Shown here piece by piece: positions 1-10,253 of a stretch of DNA of 64,000 nt. The position numbers and the translations under genes were made by a program. The DNA comes from Komagataeibacter xylinus (GTDB lineage: Bacteria > Pseudomonadota > Alphaproteobacteria > Acetobacterales > Acetobacteraceae): positions 1,050,501 through 1,114,500 of the forward strand of contig NZ_CP041348.1 in the NCBI RefSeq assembly GCF_009834365.1. Reading direction: 5' to 3'. Numbering within the stretch: the first letter of the stretch is position 1; every line of letters begins with the position of its first letter. The notes under the pieces are model-generated. The model had not been told where the DNA came from, did no database searches, and saw nothing but the letters and a program-made list of their open reading frames with translations.

Positions 1-1279
1 GCCCATGGGCGTGGGCGGCATCCTGCAGGGTTTTCTGGATGCAGTAGGAACGCGGGTCCGCCTTGTGCCCGTTGGAATAGGCAGGCGGCTTCTGCGACCA
101 GTTGGAAAAGCGGCACTCCGACAGGCAGCCCATGCAGGCCCCCTGATCGGTCAGGATTTCACGCGCGCGCTCGGGTGATACGAACACCAGCGTGTTGTCC
201 GGCGTGCGCATGGCCTCGGTGTGGCCTTCTTCCATCCACAGATGCGCGCGCTGCCCATCGGCGGGGGTAACAAAAACCTGCCGCCCGCGCGCGCCAATGG
301 CGAGCGCCATGGTGTGCTCGCCAAGTGCTTCGGGCGAGAACGGGATCTGTCGCTCCGAGCGCCCGCGCAGTTCACGCAGGAAGCTGTTGTTGACGGCGGA
401 GGAATAGAAACCCGTGGGCGAGAAGCGGTTGAGGAACACATCCCCCTTCTTCAGCGTCAGCAGGCGGTCTTTCCATGCCTGCGGAATCGGGCTTTCCTGC
501 GTCAGGAGCGGGCGGGTGCCGAACTGGAACACGATCGGCCCGAGTTCGGGGTTGTCGATCCAGTCCTGCCATTCCTCCAGCCACCACACGCCACCGGCCA
601 TGATGATGGGGGTCTCGTCCAGCCCGAAGGCCCGCATCTGCTTGCGCAGCGCCAGCACGCGGGGGAACGGGTCTTCCGGTGCCAGCGGGTTTTCGGTGTT
701 GGACAGGCCATTATGCCCGCCCGCCCGCCAGGGGTCTTCATACACCACGGCGCCAAGCAGGTCGGCGGTCTTGTGATACGACCGCCGCCACAGGGCGTTG
801 AACGCGCGGGCGGATGAAACGATGGGATAGTAATGGATGCCGAATTTCGCCGCGATGTCCGACAGGCGGTACGGCATGCCCGCGCCACAGGTCAGGCCCT
901 GGATCAGGCCCGGAGCCCCTTCAAGCACGCCATTGATGACACGCTCCGCCCCGCCCATTTCCCACAGGATATTGGCGTGGATGCGGCCCCTGCCACCAGC
1001 AATCTCATGCGCGATACGGGCCTGGGCTATACCGCCGCGAATGGCGTAATCGACCAGTTCCTCATGCCGCTCGCGCCGGGTCTTGCCGTGATAGATCTGC
1101 GGCACGATGTTGCCGTCCGCATCATAGGAGTCAGCGTTCACGATCGAGACCGTGCCCGCGCCCCCGGCTGCCGCCCAGTGCCCGGCGGAAATGCCAGTCG
1201 AGATCGAGACGCCCTTCCCCCCCTCGACCAGGGGCAGAATATCCGTCCCGCCCATACGGATCGCATTGATCGGCTTCAT
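1..1279 (-). CDS. Nitronate monooxygenase family protein (3' end beyond window)
   Basis: The frame is open from an ATG at 1279 down to the left edge, giving 426 visible residues without a stop, so the C terminus is missing. The sequence matches the FMN-dependent nitronate monooxygenase / 2-nitropropane dioxygenase TIM-barrel family: an early GGKGVSISTG stretch, GLTCGAGMP near the middle, AGGHNG and IIMAGGVWW. These enzymes oxidise alkyl nitronates using FMN and O2. Near the visible end there is a cysteine cluster of the form C-x2-C-x3-C (CMGCLSEC), which could bind metal; that is inference. It lies 92 bp downstream of pnp on the same strand and could be co-transcribed with it. The true substrate is unknown. 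Confidence 0.85.
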   Translation of the reverse strand, partial: MKPINAIRMGGTDILPLVEGGKGVSISTGISAGHWAAAGGAGTVSIVNADSYDADGNIVPQIYHGKTRRERHEELVDYAIRGGIAQARIAHEIAGGRGRIHANILWEMGGAERVINGVLEGAPGLIQGLTCGAGMPYRLSDIAAKFGIHYYPIVSSARAFNALWRRSYHKTADLLGAVVYEDPWRAGGHNGLSNTENPLAPEDPFPRVLALRKQMRAFGLDETPIIMAGGVWWLEEWQDWIDNPELGPIVFQFGTRPLLTQESPIPQAWKDRLLTLKKGDVFLNRFSPTGFYSSAVNNSFLRELRGRSERQIPFSPEALGEHTMALAIGARGRQVFVTPADGQRAHLWMEEGHTEAMRTPDNTLVFVSPERAREILTDQGACMGCLSECRFSNWSQKPPAYSNGHKADPRSYCIQKTLQDAAHAHG

Positions 1280-1371
1280 CACCATTCCATCGTCATGTGT
1301 CTACCCGGCCACAGGAGCGCCATGCAGGCGCACCCTGATGGCCGGGCTGTCTGTAGGCCGGAACCGCGCGC

Positions 1372-3510
1372 TCAGCGTGCGGCGGGAGCACGGCCGGGCT
1401 TGGCGCCCACGGTCTCGGTGATGTCGGCACCGGTCTCCTGATCAACCACGCGCATGGACAGCTTCACCTTGCCGCGGTCATCAAAGCCCAGAACCTTCAC
1501 CTTCACCTCGTCGCCCTGCTTGACCACGTCCGTCGTCTTGGAAACGCGGCCCTGTGCGAGTTCGGAGATGTGCACCAGACCATCACGCGGGCCGAGGAAG
1601 TTGACGAACGCCCCGAAATCGGCGGTCTTGACCACCTTGCCGTTGTAGATGTGGCCCACTTCGGGTTCTGCCACGATGCCACGGATCCGCTCGATGGCTT
1701 TCTCGGCCTGATCGTCGGATGATGCGGCGATCATGATCGTACCGTCATCGTTGATATCGATCTTCGCACCCGAATATTCAACGATCTCACGAATGACTTT
1801 ACCGCCCTGGCCGATCACATCGCGGATCTTTTCCTTCGGCACGGAGATCGTGGTGATCTTCGGCGCGGAGGAGGAGACATCCGTGCGGCCTTCGGTCAGC
1901 GCCTTGGCCATCTCGCCCAGGATGTGCATGCGGCCATTGCGGGCCTGACCCAGCGCGATCTTCATGATCTCGGGGGTGATGGACGTGATCTTGATGTCCA
2001 TCTGCAGCGCAGTCACACCCTGCTCGGTGCCAGCAACCTTGAAGTCCATGTCGCCAAGGTGATCTTCATCACCAAGGATGTCGGACAGGACGGCGAAGTC
2101 CTCGTCTTCCTTGATCAGGCCCATGGCGATACCGGCCACCGGACGCTTGAGCGGCACGCCCGCATCCATCAGCGCCAGCGAGGTGCCGCACACCGTCGCC
2201 ATCGAGGACGAACCGTTGCTTTCCGTGATCTCGGACACCACGCGCATGGTGTACGGGAAGGTGTCCTTGCCCGGCAGCAGCGGGTGGATGGCGCGCCATG
2301 CCAGCTTGCCATGGCCGATTTCACGGCGACCCGGCGAGCCCATGCGCCCGCACTCACCCACCGAGAACGGGGGGAAGTTGTAGTGCAGCATGAAGTTGTT
2401 GCGGTACTCGCCTTCAAGCGCGTCCACGATCTGCTCGTCCTGACCGGTGCCAAGGGTCGCGACCACAAGGGCCTGCGTCTCGCCACGGGTGAACAGGGCG
2501 GAACCATGCGCGCGCGGCAGGATGCCAACCTCGGACACGATCGGGCGGATCGTCTCGAGGTCACGGCCATCGATGCGGTAGCCGGTGTCGAGCACCTCGG
2601 TGCGCACCACGTCGGCCTCGAGGTCCTTGATCATCGGCTTGGCGGCATCGGCCTCGGCCTCGCCGATCTTGGCAAGGATCGCCTCACGGGCGGCGGCGAC
2701 CTTCTTGTAGCGCACCTGCTTGGCACGTTCCTTGTAGGCCTCGGCGATCAGGGCGCGACCGGCCTTGTCCACCTTCTTGCGCAGCTTGATTTCCTCTGCC
2801 GTCGGCTCGGCAAGGTCCCACGGGGCCTTGGCGGCATCTTCGGCGAGGTCGATGATCAGGTCGATCACCGGCTGGAAGGCTTCGTGGCCAAACGTCACGG
2901 CGCCGAGCATCACGTCCTCGGACAGTTCGACCGCCTCGGACTCGACCATCAGCACGCCTTCGGCCGTGCCGGCCACGACCAGGTCAAGCGCGCTTTCCTT
3001 AAGCTGCGAGATGGTCGGGTTCAGCACGTATTTGCCATCGGAATAGCCGACGCGGGCCGCGCCCACCGGGCCGAAGAACGGAATGCCCGACAGCGTCAGC
3101 GCCGCCGAGCAGCCAATCAGCGCCACGACAGCGGGATCGTTTTCCATGTCGTGGCTGAGCACGGTGGCAACGACCTGAACTTCATTGCGGAAGTTCTCGG
3201 GGAAGAGCGGGCGCAGCGGGCGGTCGATCAGGCGCGAGTTCAGCACCTCGGCCTCGCTCGGGCGGCCTTCACGCTTGAAGAAGCCACCGGGGATCTTGCC
3301 CGCCGCGTAGGCTTTTTCCTGGTAGTTGACCGTGAGCGGGAAGAAGTCCTGCCCCGGCTTGACGCTTTTCGCGCCAACGGCCGTGCACAGCACCACCGTG
3401 TCGCCATAGGTTACGACCACCGCGCCATCGGCCTGGCGGGCGACCTTGCCCGTTTCCAGCACCAGCGGGCGACCGCCCCATTCCATTTCCTTGCGAAAAT
3501 AATTGAACAT
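1372..3510 (-). CDS. pnp: Polyribonucleotide nucleotidyltransferase (PNPase)
   Basis: 712 residues, the usual PNPase length. Two RNase PH-like halves are followed by a KH domain with the GxxG loop IGQGGK at about residues 566-571, and an S1 RNA-binding domain at about 617-688. The N terminus ([20 protein letters not shown]) and the [12 protein letters not shown] segment are typical. The enzyme degrades RNA 3' to 5' by phosphorolysis and is a core component of the bacterial degradosome. It is the last gene of the truB-rpsO-pnp run, as in many bacteria. The 304-bp leader after rpsO contains stable hairpins that may be involved in autoregulation. Confidence 0.98.
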   Translation of the reverse strand: MFNYFRKEMEWGGRPLVLETGKVARQADGAVVVTYGDTVVLCTAVGAKSVKPGQDFFPLTVNYQEKAYAAGKIPGGFFKREGRPSEAEVLNSRLIDRPLRPLFPENFRNEVQVVATVLSHDMENDPAVVALIGCSAALTLSGIPFFGPVGAARVGYSDGKYVLNPTISQLKESALDLVVAGTAEGVLMVESEAVELSEDVMLGAVTFGHEAFQPVIDLIIDLAEDAAKAPWDLAEPTAEEIKLRKKVDKAGRALIAEAYKERAKQVRYKKVAAAREAILAKIGEAEADAAKPMIKDLEADVVRTEVLDTGYRIDGRDLETIRPIVSEVGILPRAHGSALFTRGETQALVVATLGTGQDEQIVDALEGEYRNNFMLHYNFPPFSVGECGRMGSPGRREIGHGKLAWRAIHPLLPGKDTFPYTMRVVSEITESNGSSSMATVCGTSLALMDAGVPLKRPVAGIAMGLIKEDEDFAVLSDILGDEDHLGDMDFKVAGTEQGVTALQMDIKITSITPEIMKIALGQARNGRMHILGEMAKALTEGRTDVSSSAPKITTISVPKEKIRDVIGQGGKVIREIVEYSGAKIDINDDGTIMIAASSDDQAEKAIERIRGIVAEPEVGHIYNGKVVKTADFGAFVNFLGPRDGLVHISELAQGRVSKTTDVVKQGDEVKVKVLGFDDRGKVKLSMRVVDQETGADITETVGAKPGRAPAAR

Positions 3511-3688
3511 CCAGACAAACCCTGTCCGTTGACTGCCGCAATGCAGGCGGGCCGGACATTGGAACGTATGATGGCAGCGCCTCGGACGGCATGGAGCGAT
3601 GGCGGCACATACCGCCAGAACACCATGTGGCCTGAAACGCTGCGATCCGGTCCGGACATCTCCGCCGTGGCGTCGGCAGCGTGTTGGC

Positions 3689-3760
3689 GGCGCCCGTCAG
3701 GGGCGCCTGAAAAAATGCGGCCCGGCGGGGCATGGCCATGCCTGTGCATATGCCATGCCC
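3689..3760 (-). promoter_or_regulatory. Paired hairpins in the rpsO-pnp leader
   Basis: This lies in the 304-bp gap between rpsO and pnp (3511-3814), which has no gene. One hairpin has a 7-bp stem (GGCGCCC at 3689-3695 with GGGCGCC at 3701-3707). A second has a 9-bp stem (GGGCATGGC at 3728-3736 with GCCATGCCC at 3752-3760). A small GGCGG/CCGCC hairpin is at 3601-3616. In E. coli the pnp leader carries an RNase III-cut hairpin used for autoregulation; the same role here is inference. No U-run follows either stem on the minus strand, so they are not obvious terminators. Confidence 0.4.
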
Positions 3761-3814
3761 GCATGGGCCACGCGGGGGGTGGACATTATGCCCGTCCTCC
3801 CGCGCGGTCGCAAA

Positions 3815-4084
3815 TCAGCGACGCAGGCCGAGGCGCTTGATCAGCGTTTCGTAACGGGCCACGTCCTTGCGCTTGACGTAGTCAAGCAGGCGGCGGCGGC
3901 GGCCAACGAGCATCAGCAGGCCACGGCGGGAATGGAAATCCTTCGCGTGGGTCTTGAGGTGCTCGGTCAGGTTCACGATCCGCTCGGTCAGCAGGGCAAC
4001 CTGCACTTCCGGCGAGCCGGTATCGGTGGCAGCGTTGCGGTATTCACCAATAAGCGCCGTGCGGCGTTCGGCAGTAATCGACAT
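3815..4084 (-). CDS. rpsO: 30S ribosomal protein S15
   Basis: 89 residues from the ATG at 4084 ([16 protein letters not shown]), the standard S15 length. An in-frame upstream ATG at 4087 and a longer extension to 4096 exist but do not match the family's N terminus. S15 binds 16S rRNA early in 30S assembly; the conserved [22 protein letters not shown] segment is present. The gene is 24 bp downstream of truB and upstream of pnp, the classical arrangement. Confidence 0.98.
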   Translation of the reverse strand: MSITAERRTALIGEYRNAATDTGSPEVQVALLTERIVNLTEHLKTHAKDFHSRRGLLMLVGRRRRLLDYVKRKDVARYETLIKRLGLRR

Positions 4085-4108
4085 CATTCTCTCCATTGAT
4101 CATTCGGT

Positions 4109-5029
4109 TCACAGCATGCGCACTGATCGGAGCCACCCTTCAACAGGGCGGCACAGCCCGACCACGCGCGCTCCATCCATCGCACGCACGACCCCGCTGC
4201 GGGGGTCGGTGTGTTCCGGCATCCGGTCTGCCAGCTGGCACAGGTCGATTGCCTGGCCAAATGACAGGGCATCCGCTTCCTCACGGGTCAGGGCCAGCGC
4301 CGGGATGTCGGCCAGCGCGGTCGCGACCGGAAGCAGCAGATCCGGTGGAGCAGGCGCGTTGTCGGCGCTTGCGACAATTTTGTCCAGCGGAATCGCATGG
4401 GATTCATCAAATGGCCCCACGTTCAGCCGCCGCAGCGCCGCCACATGTCCCACCGTGCCGCAGGCCAGCGCAATGTCACGCGCGAGCGCGCGCATGTACA
4501 CCCCTTTGCCCGATTCCACCTCGAACACCGCCGTATCGGCATCGGGGCGGGCAATCAGTTCGAAGCGGTCGATGCGCGCGGGCCTTGGCGCGAGTTCGGG
4601 GGCATTGCCCGCGCGCGCCATGTCATAGGAGCGCTGGCCGCCCACCTTGAGTGCCGAGAACACCGGCGGCACCTGCATGATCTCGCCCCTGAAAGCGGCA
4701 AGGGCTGCCTCGAACGCGGCGTTGTCAGGCCGCACATCCGATGTGGCGGTGACCGCACCCTCGGCATCATCGCTATCGCGCGCCTCGCCGATGCGCAGGG
4801 TGAAGTGGTAGCGCTTGGTGCCATCCATGATGTAGGGCACCGTCTTGGTGGCCTTGCCGAAGGCTATGGGCAGCAGGCCGGTGGCCAGCGGGTCGAGCGT
4901 GCCGCCGTGGCCCGCCTTGGCGGCATCGAACAGGTAGCGCGCGCGGCCCACCACCTGCGTGGAGGTCATGCCCAGGGGCTTGTCGATGATCAGCCAGCCG
5001 TCAAGCGGGCGGCCACGTCTGCGTCGCAT
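4109..5029 (-). CDS. truB: tRNA pseudouridine-55 synthase
   Basis: 306 residues. The catalytic motif GHGGTLDPLATGLLPIAFG sits near residues 40-58 with the catalytic Asp in TLDPLA. YRFTLRIG-like (YHFTLRIG), QVPPVFSALKVGG and SGKGVYMRALARD are further TruB signatures. The enzyme isomerises U55 in the T-loop of tRNAs. It is followed 24 bp later by rpsO. In most alphaproteobacteria it directly follows rbfA; here the two are separated by an opposite-strand MCE gene, so truB needs its own promoter in 5030-5282. Confidence 0.97.
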   Translation of the reverse strand: MRRRRGRPLDGWLIIDKPLGMTSTQVVGRARYLFDAAKAGHGGTLDPLATGLLPIAFGKATKTVPYIMDGTKRYHFTLRIGEARDSDDAEGAVTATSDVRPDNAAFEAALAAFRGEIMQVPPVFSALKVGGQRSYDMARAGNAPELAPRPARIDRFELIARPDADTAVFEVESGKGVYMRALARDIALACGTVGHVAALRRLNVGPFDESHAIPLDKIVASADNAPAPPDLLLPVATALADIPALALTREEADALSFGQAIDLCQLADRMPEHTDPRSGVVRAMDGARVVGLCRPVEGWLRSVRML

Positions 5030-5282
5030 TGCACGGCACCTTGCATGAAATTGGGGGGTGCCGTGCGTTTAGACGAGGCACGCATGCACTTCAATGCCCC
5101 ATTGAGCCACGGGGGCTGGCCGCCTGCGCCACACATGTTAAAAGGACAGGCGGGCACATGCCTGCCATCCCCCCAGGCTGCTTGGCCTGCGGGGCATGGA
5201 GTGTCATCTTGCAACAAACGGATGCATGGATAACCGTGTGCCACAGTATTTTTCATTCCGCGTCTAGGGAGACCTGAACACC

Positions 5283-6254
5283 ATGGCTGAACGGCAGACC
5301 ACGGTCGGTGCATTTGTGTTGGGTGGAGCCCTGCTTGGTGTGACGGCCATAGCGCTGTTCGGACAGTTTCATCCCTTTTCGCCCACCAATCGCGCCGTGG
5401 TGGTTTTTGACAGTCCCATCAACGGGCTGGGCGTAGGTGCGCCCGTCACGTTCGATGGCGTGCAGGTGGGCCATGTGGACCACATCGCCGTGCAGTTCGA
5501 CCCGCAGACCCATCAGGCCTATATTCCGGTTACGGTAGAGCTTGAGGCCAATGGCGCGCGCATGGCGGGCTCGCATGGCCGCGCGCTCGATGCCAATGAA
5601 CTGCCAAAGCTGATTGAAAACGGGCTGCGCGCGGAACTGCACATGCAGAGCTTCGTGACCGGGCAGGAAGAAATTGACCTGACCTTCGACCCTGGCATCC
5701 CCGCCCACCTGCATCCCGGCCTGAGCCCGCTGATCGAGATCCCGACCCGCGAATCGGAAATGCAGAAGCTGACCGATGCCCTGACAGCCCTGCCGCTCAA
5801 GAACATTGCCAACAATGCCGACGCCATGCTGGTAAGCGTGCGCACCCTGGCCGACAAGCTTGACCAGGACCTGCCGCCTCTGGTGGACAGCGTGCGCGCC
5901 ACATCCGACCATACGCGCGTGACCGTTGATACCGCGACCGATACCATCCGCGACCTCGACAAGCGCCTCGACACCACGCTGGCCTCCATCGACCATCTGG
6001 CCGATACCGGCACTGCCCAGCTTGATGCCCGTGGCGGTGAACTGCACACGCTGCTGGTCAACTCCAATGATACGGTAACCGAGGCGCGTGGCGCGCTGGC
6101 GGGCCTGCATGACATTACGGCCCCGAGTTCGGCCGACCGCTCCAATATCGATTCGTCACTGCGTGACCTTGCCGCCGCTGCCGCCGCCCTGCGCGGGTTC
6201 GCAACCGATGTGGAGCGCAACCCCCAGCTTCTGCTCATGGGGCGGCGCAACTAA
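5283..6254 (+). CDS. MCE-domain (MlaD-like) lipid-transport protein
   Basis: 323 residues with one N-terminal membrane helix (about 9-26), then an MCE domain: VVVFDSPINGLGVGAPVTFDGVQVGHV is the family's core motif. The C-terminal half is a long helical region rich in Asp, Thr and Ala (about 155-310). MCE proteins form periplasmic rings or tubes that move phospholipids between membranes; the anchor and topology fit. No permease (MlaE) or ATPase (MlaF) gene is adjacent, so the partners must be elsewhere. A GGGAG ribosome-binding site precedes the ATG. It sits on the opposite strand inside the rbfA-truB gap, and a strong terminator follows. Confidence 0.88.
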   Translation: MAERQTTVGAFVLGGALLGVTAIALFGQFHPFSPTNRAVVVFDSPINGLGVGAPVTFDGVQVGHVDHIAVQFDPQTHQAYIPVTVELEANGARMAGSHGRALDANELPKLIENGLRAELHMQSFVTGQEEIDLTFDPGIPAHLHPGLSPLIEIPTRESEMQKLTDALTALPLKNIANNADAMLVSVRTLADKLDQDLPPLVDSVRATSDHTRVTVDTATDTIRDLDKRLDTTLASIDHLADTGTAQLDARGGELHTLLVNSNDTVTEARGALAGLHDITAPSSADRSNIDSSLRDLAAAAAALRGFATDVERNPQLLLMGRRN

Positions 6255-6280
6255 GCGGACGTTCATCTGCCAACGATATG

Positions 6281-6319
6281 AAAAAGGCCGGTCGGGCATT
6301 GCCCCGGACCGGCCTTTTT
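6281..6319 (+). terminator. Bidirectional intrinsic terminator after the MCE gene
   Basis: A 13-bp perfect stem (AAAAAGGCCGGTC at 6281-6293 with its complement at 6307-6319) and a 13-nt loop. It has an A-run before and a T-run after the stem, so it can work on both strands. It lies 27 bp after the MCE stop and would stop that transcript; rbfA converges from the other side. Confidence 0.85.
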
Positions 6320-6341
6320 CATGAACTGGCTTTTCAGGAAT

Positions 6342-6379
6342 AAAAATTTTGGGGAGCTGCCTTTTTCCAAAAACTTTTA
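6342..6379 (+). repeat. Dispersed palindromic repeat, degenerate collapsed copy
   Basis: This has A/T-rich ends close to the family's termini (AAATTTTGG ... CCAAAAACTTTT) but almost none of the two internal hairpins. It lies between the convergent MCE and rbfA genes. Assignment to the family is based on the ends only. Confidence 0.45.
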
Positions 6380-6415
6380 TTGTTTTTTACCAATAATTTG
6401 TTTTTGAACAGAATC

Positions 6416-6862
6416 TCAGTCTTCATCCTTAAGGTCGCGCTGCACTTCAGGCTGGCGTAGCATGGTATCGACTTCCATGGCGTAATCGAGCGCCGTATCA
6501 GGCTGGAAGTGCAGGTCCGGCACGCCGCGCAGCCTGAGCGCGTGCGACAGGCGGGTGCGCAGGAACGGCGTTACGCGCTTGAGCGCAGGCAGCAGTTCAG
6601 CCACATCGCTCCGGCCCAGACGGGCCACGAAAACCGTGGCATGCTTGAGGTCGGGCGAGATACGCACTTCGGTAACCGTAATGCGCACATCGGCCAGATC
6701 CGGATCACGGAATTCAGTGCGGGCAAATATTTCCGCCAGCACGCGACGGACTTCTTCCGCCACGCGCAGCTGACGCTGCGAGGGACCAGACGCGGAATGG
6801 CCGGCAAGTTTCCCTGCCGGCCCGCTCTCGCTCATCCCTTTTCTGGATGAATTGCGGCTCAT
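6416..6862 (-). CDS. rbfA: Ribosome-binding factor A
   Basis: 148 residues. The KH-like RbfA fold is recognisable from [16 protein letters not shown] at about 30-45, [21 protein letters not shown] at about 59-79, and the ending [18 protein letters not shown]. RbfA assists late 30S maturation and 16S 5' end processing. Its ATG overlaps the infB stop by four bases (ATGA), so translation is probably coupled. A short Ser/Gly-rich N-terminal extension of about 25 residues precedes the domain. Confidence 0.96.
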   Translation of the reverse strand: MSRNSSRKGMSESGPAGKLAGHSASGPSQRQLRVAEEVRRVLAEIFARTEFRDPDLADVRITVTEVRISPDLKHATVFVARLGRSDVAELLPALKRVTPFLRTRLSHALRLRGVPDLHFQPDTALDYAMEVDTMLRQPEVQRDLKDED

Positions 6863-9549
6863 GCCGGGACGAGTTCCATTTCATAACACTCGACCACGTC
6901 ACCTTCGCGCAGGTCATTATACCCGGCAAAGGACAGGCCGCATTCGTAACCGCGCGCCACTTCCTTCACGTCATCCTTGAAGCGCTTGAGCTGGCTCAGC
7001 TCGCCTTCATGGATCACGACGTTATCACGCAGCAGGCGCACGCCACAGCCACGCTTGACCACGCCTTCGGTGACGTAGCAGCCGGCAACCTTGCCCACCT
7101 TGGTAATTTCGAAAACCTTGCGGATTTCGGCATAACCCAGGAACTTCTCGCGATGCTTGGGCGCGATCTTGCCACGCACCAGCTGCTCCACGTCATCCGC
7201 CACCTGGTAGATGATCGAGTAGTAGCGGATGTCCACGCCTTCACGCTGTGCAAGCTCACGGGCCTGTGCGGTCGCGCGGACATTGAACGCGATGATGATC
7301 GCGCCCGATGCCTTGGCAAGCTGCACATCGCTTTCCGTAATCTGGCCCACGGTGGCGTTGAGCACGCGGATCTTGACTTCCTCATGCTCGAGCTTCTGCA
7401 CGGTGGCTTCAAGCGCCTCCGCCGAGCCCTGCACGTCCGCCTTGATGAGAACCGCGACTTCCTTCTGCGCACCTGCCTGAATGCGGGCAAGCATCTGGTC
7501 GAGCGTGCCGCGTGCGGCTGTCTGGCCAGCAGCCATGCGTTCCTTGATCACGCGCTGGCGGAACTCGGAGATTTCGCGGGCGCGATTCTCGTTTTCCACC
7601 ACCACGAACGGCTCGCCTGCGCCCGGCACCCCGGTAATGCCCAGGATCTCGACCGGCATGGACGGACCTGCCTCGCCAAGCTGGCGGTTGCGGTCGTCGA
7701 TCATGGCGCGCACGCGGCCCCATTCGGCCCCGGCCACCACGATGTCGGTGCGGCGCAGCGTGCCCTTCTGGACCAGCACGGTCGCAACCGGACCACGCCC
7801 GCGGTCAAGGCGGCTTTCAATCACCGAACCCTCGGCCACCCGGTCGGGATTGGCCTTGAGGTCAAGGATTTCGGCCTGCAGCAGGATCGCTTCCTCAAGC
7901 TTGTCCAAGCCTGTGCGCTTGAGCGCCGAGACCTCGACATCCTGCGTATCGCCACCCATGCTTTCCACCACGATCTCGTGGTTCAGCAGTTCCTGGCGCA
8001 CGCGGTCGGGGTTCGCACCCGGCTTGTCGCACTTGTTGATGGCGACGATGATCGGGGCATCAGCCGCCTTGGCGTGCTTGATGGCTTCGATCGTCTGCGG
8101 CATCACGCCATCATCGGCTGCCACGACCAGAATGACCACGTCGGTCACCGAGGCGCCGCGGGCACGCATGGCGGTAAACGCCTCATGACCCGGCGTATCG
8201 ATGAAGGTGATCTTGGCACCAGAGGCCAGCGTGACCTGATACGCGCCGATATGCTGCGTAATGCCACCGGCTTCGCCATTGGCGACATCAGTTGTGCGCA
8301 GTGCATCGAGCAGCGAGGTCTTGCCGTGATCGACATGGCCCATCACGGTCACGACCGGCGGACGGGGCTTGAGGTCTGCTTCGCTGTCCTCGATACCCTC
8401 GATGCCGATCTCGACATCGCTGTCGGAAACACGGCGCACGCGATGGCCGAATTCCTGCACGATCAGTTCCGCCGTGTCCGCGTCGAGCGACTGGGTCACG
8501 GTGGCCATCACACCCATCTTCATCAGCGCCTTGATGACCTCGCCCTGACGGGCAGCCATGCGGTTGGCGAGTTCCTGCACCGTAATGCTCTCGGGCAGGA
8601 CAACATCGCGCACCACGCGCACCTGATCGGAACGCAGGCGTTCAAGTTCGGCCTGACGGCGCTCACGCTCACGCTGGCGGCGGACCGAGGCGAGCGAACG
8701 GGTCTTGTCGTCATCCCCTTCGATCGCGGCCTGCACGTCAATGCGGCCAGCGCGACGGCTGTCATTATTCTTCTTGGCACCACCCGAGGGGCGGCGGTTC
8801 GGCACGGCATTGCCGGGGCGACGGCTGGGGCGACGTTCTTCCTCGCCACCATCCGCACGGCCCGTGCGCAGGCGCAGCGTCTCGCCAGCACCGCCTGCGG
8901 GGCGTGCCGTGGCAGCACCACCACCCGCAGGGCGCGACGGCCGCAGCGGCTGGGCGGGCATGATCGCGCGCTCGGCCAGCGGGCGCAGGCGCTGCATGGG
9001 CGGCGCCAGCGTCACTTCACCCGGAATGGGCACGGACGAGACAACCGGACCCGCCGGATCTGTCGAGTCGGGCGCTGCGGGGGCCGGCGCGTTGCTGGCC
9101 TCCTGCTTGCGTGCTTCCTCAACCGCAGCGGCGGCATCTGCCTTGGCGCGTGCCTCTTCTTCGGCACGGCGGGCATTTTCCTCTTCAGCGCGGCGGGCTT
9201 CTTCCGCGGCGGAGAGGATCGTGATCTTCTCCTGCTCGCGGGCCTCTTTCTCGCGCTGGATTGCGGCGCGACGCTGCTCATCGAGCACGCGCTGGCGTGT
9301 CGCCAGTTCCGCTGCCGTCAGCGCGCGACCGCCCCGACCACCGGCGCGACCGCCAGCCGGCCCCGATCCGTTACCTGCGGCCCCGGCCCCGCGCTTCTTG
9401 CGCACCTCGACCTGAACCACCTTTGAACGACCATGGCTGAAGCTCTGTCGCACGGAACCGGCATCTACCGTCCGTCCGACCTCCCTGCGGCCCGCCGGCC
9501 GCAGAGACAAGCGTCCCTTACCCTGATCCTGATCGTTGCCTTCGCTCAT
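6859..9549 (-). CDS. infB: Translation initiation factor IF-2
   Basis: 896 residues. The N-terminal third (to about 300) is low-complexity, rich in Arg, Ala and Glu, as is common in alphaproteobacterial IF-2. The GTPase domain starts near 398 with the P-loop GHVDHGKT at 404-411, then DTPGHEAF and NKCDKP. The C-terminal domains bind fMet-tRNA. It overlaps ylxR upstream (ATGA) and rbfA downstream (ATGA), so all three are likely co-translated. A long antisense open frame opposite it is a codon-bias shadow. Confidence 0.98.
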   Translation of the reverse strand: MSEGNDQDQGKGRLSLRPAGRREVGRTVDAGSVRQSFSHGRSKVVQVEVRKKRGAGAAGNGSGPAGGRAGGRGGRALTAAELATRQRVLDEQRRAAIQREKEAREQEKITILSAAEEARRAEEENARRAEEEARAKADAAAAVEEARKQEASNAPAPAAPDSTDPAGPVVSSVPIPGEVTLAPPMQRLRPLAERAIMPAQPLRPSRPAGGGAATARPAGGAGETLRLRTGRADGGEEERRPSRRPGNAVPNRRPSGGAKKNNDSRRAGRIDVQAAIEGDDDKTRSLASVRRQRERERRQAELERLRSDQVRVVRDVVLPESITVQELANRMAARQGEVIKALMKMGVMATVTQSLDADTAELIVQEFGHRVRRVSDSDVEIGIEGIEDSEADLKPRPPVVTVMGHVDHGKTSLLDALRTTDVANGEAGGITQHIGAYQVTLASGAKITFIDTPGHEAFTAMRARGASVTDVVILVVAADDGVMPQTIEAIKHAKAADAPIIVAINKCDKPGANPDRVRQELLNHEIVVESMGGDTQDVEVSALKRTGLDKLEEAILLQAEILDLKANPDRVAEGSVIESRLDRGRGPVATVLVQKGTLRRTDIVVAGAEWGRVRAMIDDRNRQLGEAGPSMPVEILGITGVPGAGEPFVVVENENRAREISEFRQRVIKERMAAGQTAARGTLDQMLARIQAGAQKEVAVLIKADVQGSAEALEATVQKLEHEEVKIRVLNATVGQITESDVQLAKASGAIIIAFNVRATAQARELAQREGVDIRYYSIIYQVADDVEQLVRGKIAPKHREKFLGYAEIRKVFEITKVGKVAGCYVTEGVVKRGCGVRLLRDNVVIHEGELSQLKRFKDDVKEVARGYECGLSFAGYNDLREGDVVECYEMELVPA

Positions 9550-10253
9550 GTACCCGCCTGTTCACACCGTCCGGCGGAACGATCCGCCGAATTCGGGCCA
9601 ATCCTGCCGGACAGACCCGCAAAACGTTCACTCTCGATACGGAAACGGCGCGCCAGTTCACCATGCAGAATCGCTGCATGAACAACATGGTCGCGGCCAA
9701 ATGCCGCACCCAGACCCGATGCCGTAGGAACAGCCACAACCGGCAGTTCCCGTGCACCAGACAAAACTCTCTTCCTCTCGTCGGGGCTGCCATCGGCGGC
9801 CTGTATGACCAGACCGGCACGACCGCCCACAACCCACTCACGCACCTTGGCGAAACCACAGACAATCTGTCCGGCCCGCCGTGCCAGCCCTGCGACATCC
9901 ATCATGCGCCGCAGCAGCCCATCTCGCACAAGATGGGTCAGGTCAGGGGGAATAACAACCCTTCCCCTCGCCGCGCGGGCAAATACGCCGCGTGTGCGTG
10001 CTGTTTCTAACACATCCGCGCGTGCGCTCAACCAAATTCCCCGTCCGGGCAGCCGTGCGGAAAGATCAGGGATCACGACTCCATCGGGGGAAATGACAAA
10101 CCGGATCATTTCCTCCTTGGGCAGCCGGAGCCGGGTCACGGCGCAACGGCGCAGTGGCCCGCGCTCTTCAGGCTCCATGCCTTCCGGATCTGGGGCGTTC
10201 AGGTCGGTTAGCTCAGACGTCGGACGTCTCCTCTTGCGCAGGCTTTGCCTCAT
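9546..10253 (-). CDS. ylxR: YlxR (DUF448) / L7Ae-type RNA-binding fusion protein
   Basis: An N-terminal YlxR domain ([19 protein letters not shown] and [10 protein letters not shown]) is followed by an L7Ae-like domain ([16 protein letters not shown]). This fusion is usual in alphaproteobacteria at this position. YlxR-type proteins bind RNA and have been linked to RNase P and to transcription; the role here is not shown. The start is uncertain. ATGs at 10253 and 10259 overlap the end of nusA by about 40 bp; an ATG at 10178 would leave 34 bp after nusA. None has a well-spaced Shine-Dalgarno. The stop overlaps the infB start. Confidence 0.88.
   Translation of the reverse strand: MRQSLRKRRRPTSELTDLNAPDPEGMEPEERGPLRRCAVTRLRLPKEEMIRFVISPDGVVIPDLSARLPGRGIWLSARADVLETARTRGVFARAARGRVVIPPDLTHLVRDGLLRRMMDVAGLARRAGQIVCGFAKVREWVVGGRAGLVIQAADGSPDERKRVLSGARELPVVAVPTASGLGAAFGRDHVVHAAILHGELARRFRIESERFAGLSGRIGPNSADRSAGRCEQAGT

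Noticed and set aside
1924..3840. Long plus-strand open frame opposite pnp
   Set aside because: Antisense to a full-length, well-conserved gene; its His/Arg/Gly-rich composition is a shadow of GC-rich codon bias.
6847..9426. 859-codon plus-strand open frame opposite infB
   Set aside because: Low-complexity, no domain, mirrors the Ala/Arg-rich IF-2 N-terminal region; no ribosome-binding site.
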